In this document: positions 62,688 to 64,000 of the stretch, in pieces
Layout: the number at the start of each line of letters is the position of its first letter
Position numbering within the stretch: position 1 is the first letter of the stretch
Source: JADCGM01 sp943370355
Lineage (GTDB): Bacteria > Pseudomonadota > Alphaproteobacteria > Sphingomonadales > Sphingomonadaceae
Direction: 5' to 3'
Assembly (NCBI GenBank): GCA_943370355.1
Contig: CALRQP020000007.1
Coordinates: forward strand, 62,001-126,000
Length of the DNA: 64,000 nt
Program-made: the position numbers and the translations under genes
Notes under the pieces: generated by a model
What the model saw: the letters and a program-made list of their open reading frames with translations, nothing else
Databases searched by the model: none
Told to the model about the DNA's origin: nothing

Positions 62688-62745
62688 CGTTGTTCTCCGT
62701 CGAGTCTTGCGCCCCTATAAGCACCAGCGAAGGGGATATGCCAGT

Positions 62746-63213
62746 ATGACCGTGAGCCACCTCGTCCGCGCCGCGCTATTCGTCCGCGATATCGAGCGGG
62801 CCGCTGCCTTCTACGAGGGCGTGCTCGGGCTGACGGTGACCTATTGGCAGGGCGACCTTGCCCATCCTGCGGCGCTGGCCCTGGTCGGGGCGCGGCCGGA
62901 CCAGACGCTCCGTGCGCGGATCGTGCAGGTGCCGGGGCCGAGCTTCGGCATGATCGGCTTGTTCGAGCTGACCCCGCCGCCGCCGGCCGTGCTCAAGCGC
63001 GAGGATGGGGTCAGCCTTGGGGAGGCGGTGCTGGTGTTCTACGCCGCCAATCTCGATCCGATCGTCGCGCAACTGGAAGCGGGCGGCCACCGCATCCTCT
63101 GCCCGCCGACATATCTACAGGTGACGCCCGAACGCGGCCAGCGCGAGATGACCTGCGCCGATCCTGACGGCTTCCTCGTCAACCTCATCGAGCGCGAGGA
63201 TCGGCTGGCTTAG
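62746..63213 (+). CDS. VOC family (glyoxalase-like) protein
   Basis: Protein of 155 residues with the glyoxalase fold: LFVRDIERAAAFYEGVLGL and a C-terminal CADPDGFLVNLIER. The ATG at 62746 has GAAGGGGAT upstream. It is divergent from the mutase gene; it could be a methylmalonyl-CoA epimerase-like enzyme but lacks clear epimerase signatures. Confidence 0.83.
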   Translation: MTVSHLVRAALFVRDIERAAAFYEGVLGLTVTYWQGDLAHPAALALVGARPDQTLRARIVQVPGPSFGMIGLFELTPPPPAVLKREDGVSLGEAVLVFYAANLDPIVAQLEAGGHRILCPPTYLQVTPERGQREMTCADPDGFLVNLIEREDRLA

Positions 63214-64000
63214 GCGGCCTTCCTGACCGCTACCGCCGCATAGGCGGCAGGGCTGATCCCGAAGGTCTTCCCGAAGGCGCGCGCCAGCCGTTCGGACGAG
63301 CCGAATCCCGAGTCCGCTGCGGCGCGCTGGGGTGTCATCCCGGCGTCGAGCAGTGCGCGGGCGCGGTCGAGGCGCAGGCGGGCGACGAAGGCGGCAGGCG
63401 TCTGGCCGGTGGCCTCGGCGAAGCGGCGGTGGAAATTGCGCACCGACTGGTTGGCGCGCGCCGCGAGCACCTCGATGTCGAGCGGCTCTGCCAGATGGTC
63501 CTGCATCCAGTCGATCAGCGCCGCATAGCCGCTGTCGAGCGCGGCGCTCTGCGCTTCGAGGAGTGCGCTGAACTGCGACTGGTGGCCCGACCGGCGGCCG
63601 TGCAGCACGAGGCGGCGGGCGATAGCCGTGGCAACAGCGGCACCATGGTCGCGTTCGACGAGTGCGAGGCTCATGTCGATGCCAGTCGTGATCCCTGCCG
63701 AGGTCCACAGCCGGCCATCCTCGACGTAGAGCGCATCGGCATCGACCGACAGTTGCGGGTAACGGCGCGCGAGTTCGTCGCTGCCCTGCCAATGCGTGGC
63801 GACGCGGCGGCCATCGGCGAGGCCCCATGCGGCGAGCAGGAAGGCACCGGTGCAGACCGAGCCGTAACGTTCGGCGGTCGCGGCAACGGCGGTGGTCCAG
63901 TCGCGCAGGCCGGTATCGCGGACCGTTGCGCGCAACCCGGCGGTGTCGCCGCCAGCGATCAGCAGCAAGTCTGCGCTCGCGGGATCGATTTTGGAGGCGG
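63210..64000 (-). CDS. GlxA-type AraC family regulator (5' end outside window)
   Basis: At least 263 residues, open to the right edge. The N-terminal part is a DJ-1/PfpI domain (LLLIAGGDTAGL, VCTGAFLLAAWGLADGRR) and the C-terminal part is an AraC DNA-binding domain (AADSGFGSSERLARAFGKTFG). No start is claimed because the frame continues past 64000. The 3' end overlaps the VOC gene by four bases. Confidence 0.9.
   Translation of the reverse strand, partial: ASKIDPASADLLLIAGGDTAGLRATVRDTGLRDWTTAVAATAERYGSVCTGAFLLAAWGLADGRRVATHWQGSDELARRYPQLSVDADALYVEDGRLWTSAGITTGIDMSLALVERDHGAAVATAIARRLVLHGRRSGHQSQFSALLEAQSAALDSGYAALIDWMQDHLAEPLDIEVLAARANQSVRNFHRRFAEATGQTPAAFVARLRLDRARALLDAGMTPQRAAADSGFGSSERLARAFGKTFGISPAAYAAVAVRKAA

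Noticed and set aside
60582..62720. Long open frame antisense to the methylmalonyl-CoA mutase gene
   Set aside because: It mirrors the codon pattern of the mutase gene in GC-rich DNA; the antisense product has no recognisable domains and the mutase is clearly the real gene.
62688..62745. Possible B12 riboswitch before the methylmalonyl-CoA mutase gene
   Set aside because: The gap is only 58 bases and contains no B12-box-like segment; too short for the element.

Overview
The window is a GC-rich, gene-dense stretch of an alphaproteobacterial chromosome. Gene content and order point to Sphingomonadales: a TonB-dependent receptor, a self-sufficient P450, the bolA / J-protein / cobS / cobT run, fabD-fabG-acpP-fabF-mltG, argH-lipoprotein-lysA, aroK-aroB, an Flp pilin cluster, and dispersed palindromes of the GTCATCCCGG...CCGGGATGAC type. 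I see no rRNA, tRNA, CRISPR array, prophage, insertion sequence or replication origin. Genes sit very close together, and many neighbours share stop/start bases (ATGA, TGATG, GTGA, TTGA), so translational coupling is common.

Layout. 1-7.6 kb: a CYP102-type P450-reductase fusion (cut by the left edge), then a TonB receptor coupled to a secreted phosphoesterase, then a saccharopine-dehydrogenase-like reductase. 7.6-10.3 kb: a GAF-GAF-PAS class III nucleotide cyclase and a coiled-coil partner. 10.4-14.6 kb: a four-gene acyl-CoA/flavin catabolic operon. 14.6-18.1 kb: a DUF4010 membrane protein, a universal stress protein behind a perfect FNR/FixK box, a GreA-like factor, BolA and a J-domain protein. 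18.2-21.0 kb: cobS-cobT. 21.0-23.2 kb: a GIY-YIG nuclease gene between two inverted palindromic repeats, then lysA and a lipoprotein whose signal peptide is partly encoded by a palindromic element. 23.1-30.9 kb: argH, a TlpA-like thioredoxin, the fatty-acid synthesis operon and a periplasmic TPR protein. 30.9-36.1 kb: ccmBA, a compositionally mosaic cysS between dispersed repeats, an Fe-S scaffold and a CPA2 antiporter. 36.1-38.6 kb: a cyanide-insensitive-type bd oxidase with a 32-residue accessory peptide. 38.6-46.4 kb: an isobutyryl-CoA-dehydrogenase-like enzyme, a DUF423 protein, an HxlR regulator opposite a VOC/SRPBCC operon, an aldolase, two sugar/nucleotide transferases and PhoD. 46.4-51.8 kb: aroB, aroK, a small membrane protein, a periplasmic protein, xerD and accA. 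51.9-54.1 kb: an M48 protease and three Flp pilins. 54.1-60.5 kb: MutT, a methyltransferase, a YcaQ-like protein, MATE, and a PAP2 / lipid kinase / phosphodiesterase operon. 60.5-64 kb: methylmalonyl-CoA mutase, a VOC protein and a GlxA-type regulator (cut by the right edge).

Several genes fit together by function: type II fatty acid synthesis plus accA; acyl-CoA oxidation enzymes (two acyl-CoA dehydrogenase loci, methylmalonyl-CoA mutase) that would feed succinyl-CoA; and respiratory or redox functions (bd oxidase, CcmAB, TlpA, FNR-box stress protein). The least ordinary signals are the palindromic repeats (one lies in frame inside a gene, two flank a nuclease gene), the mosaic cysS, two pilin genes with identical proteins but 17 synonymous differences, and several start-site and promoter details listed in the findings.
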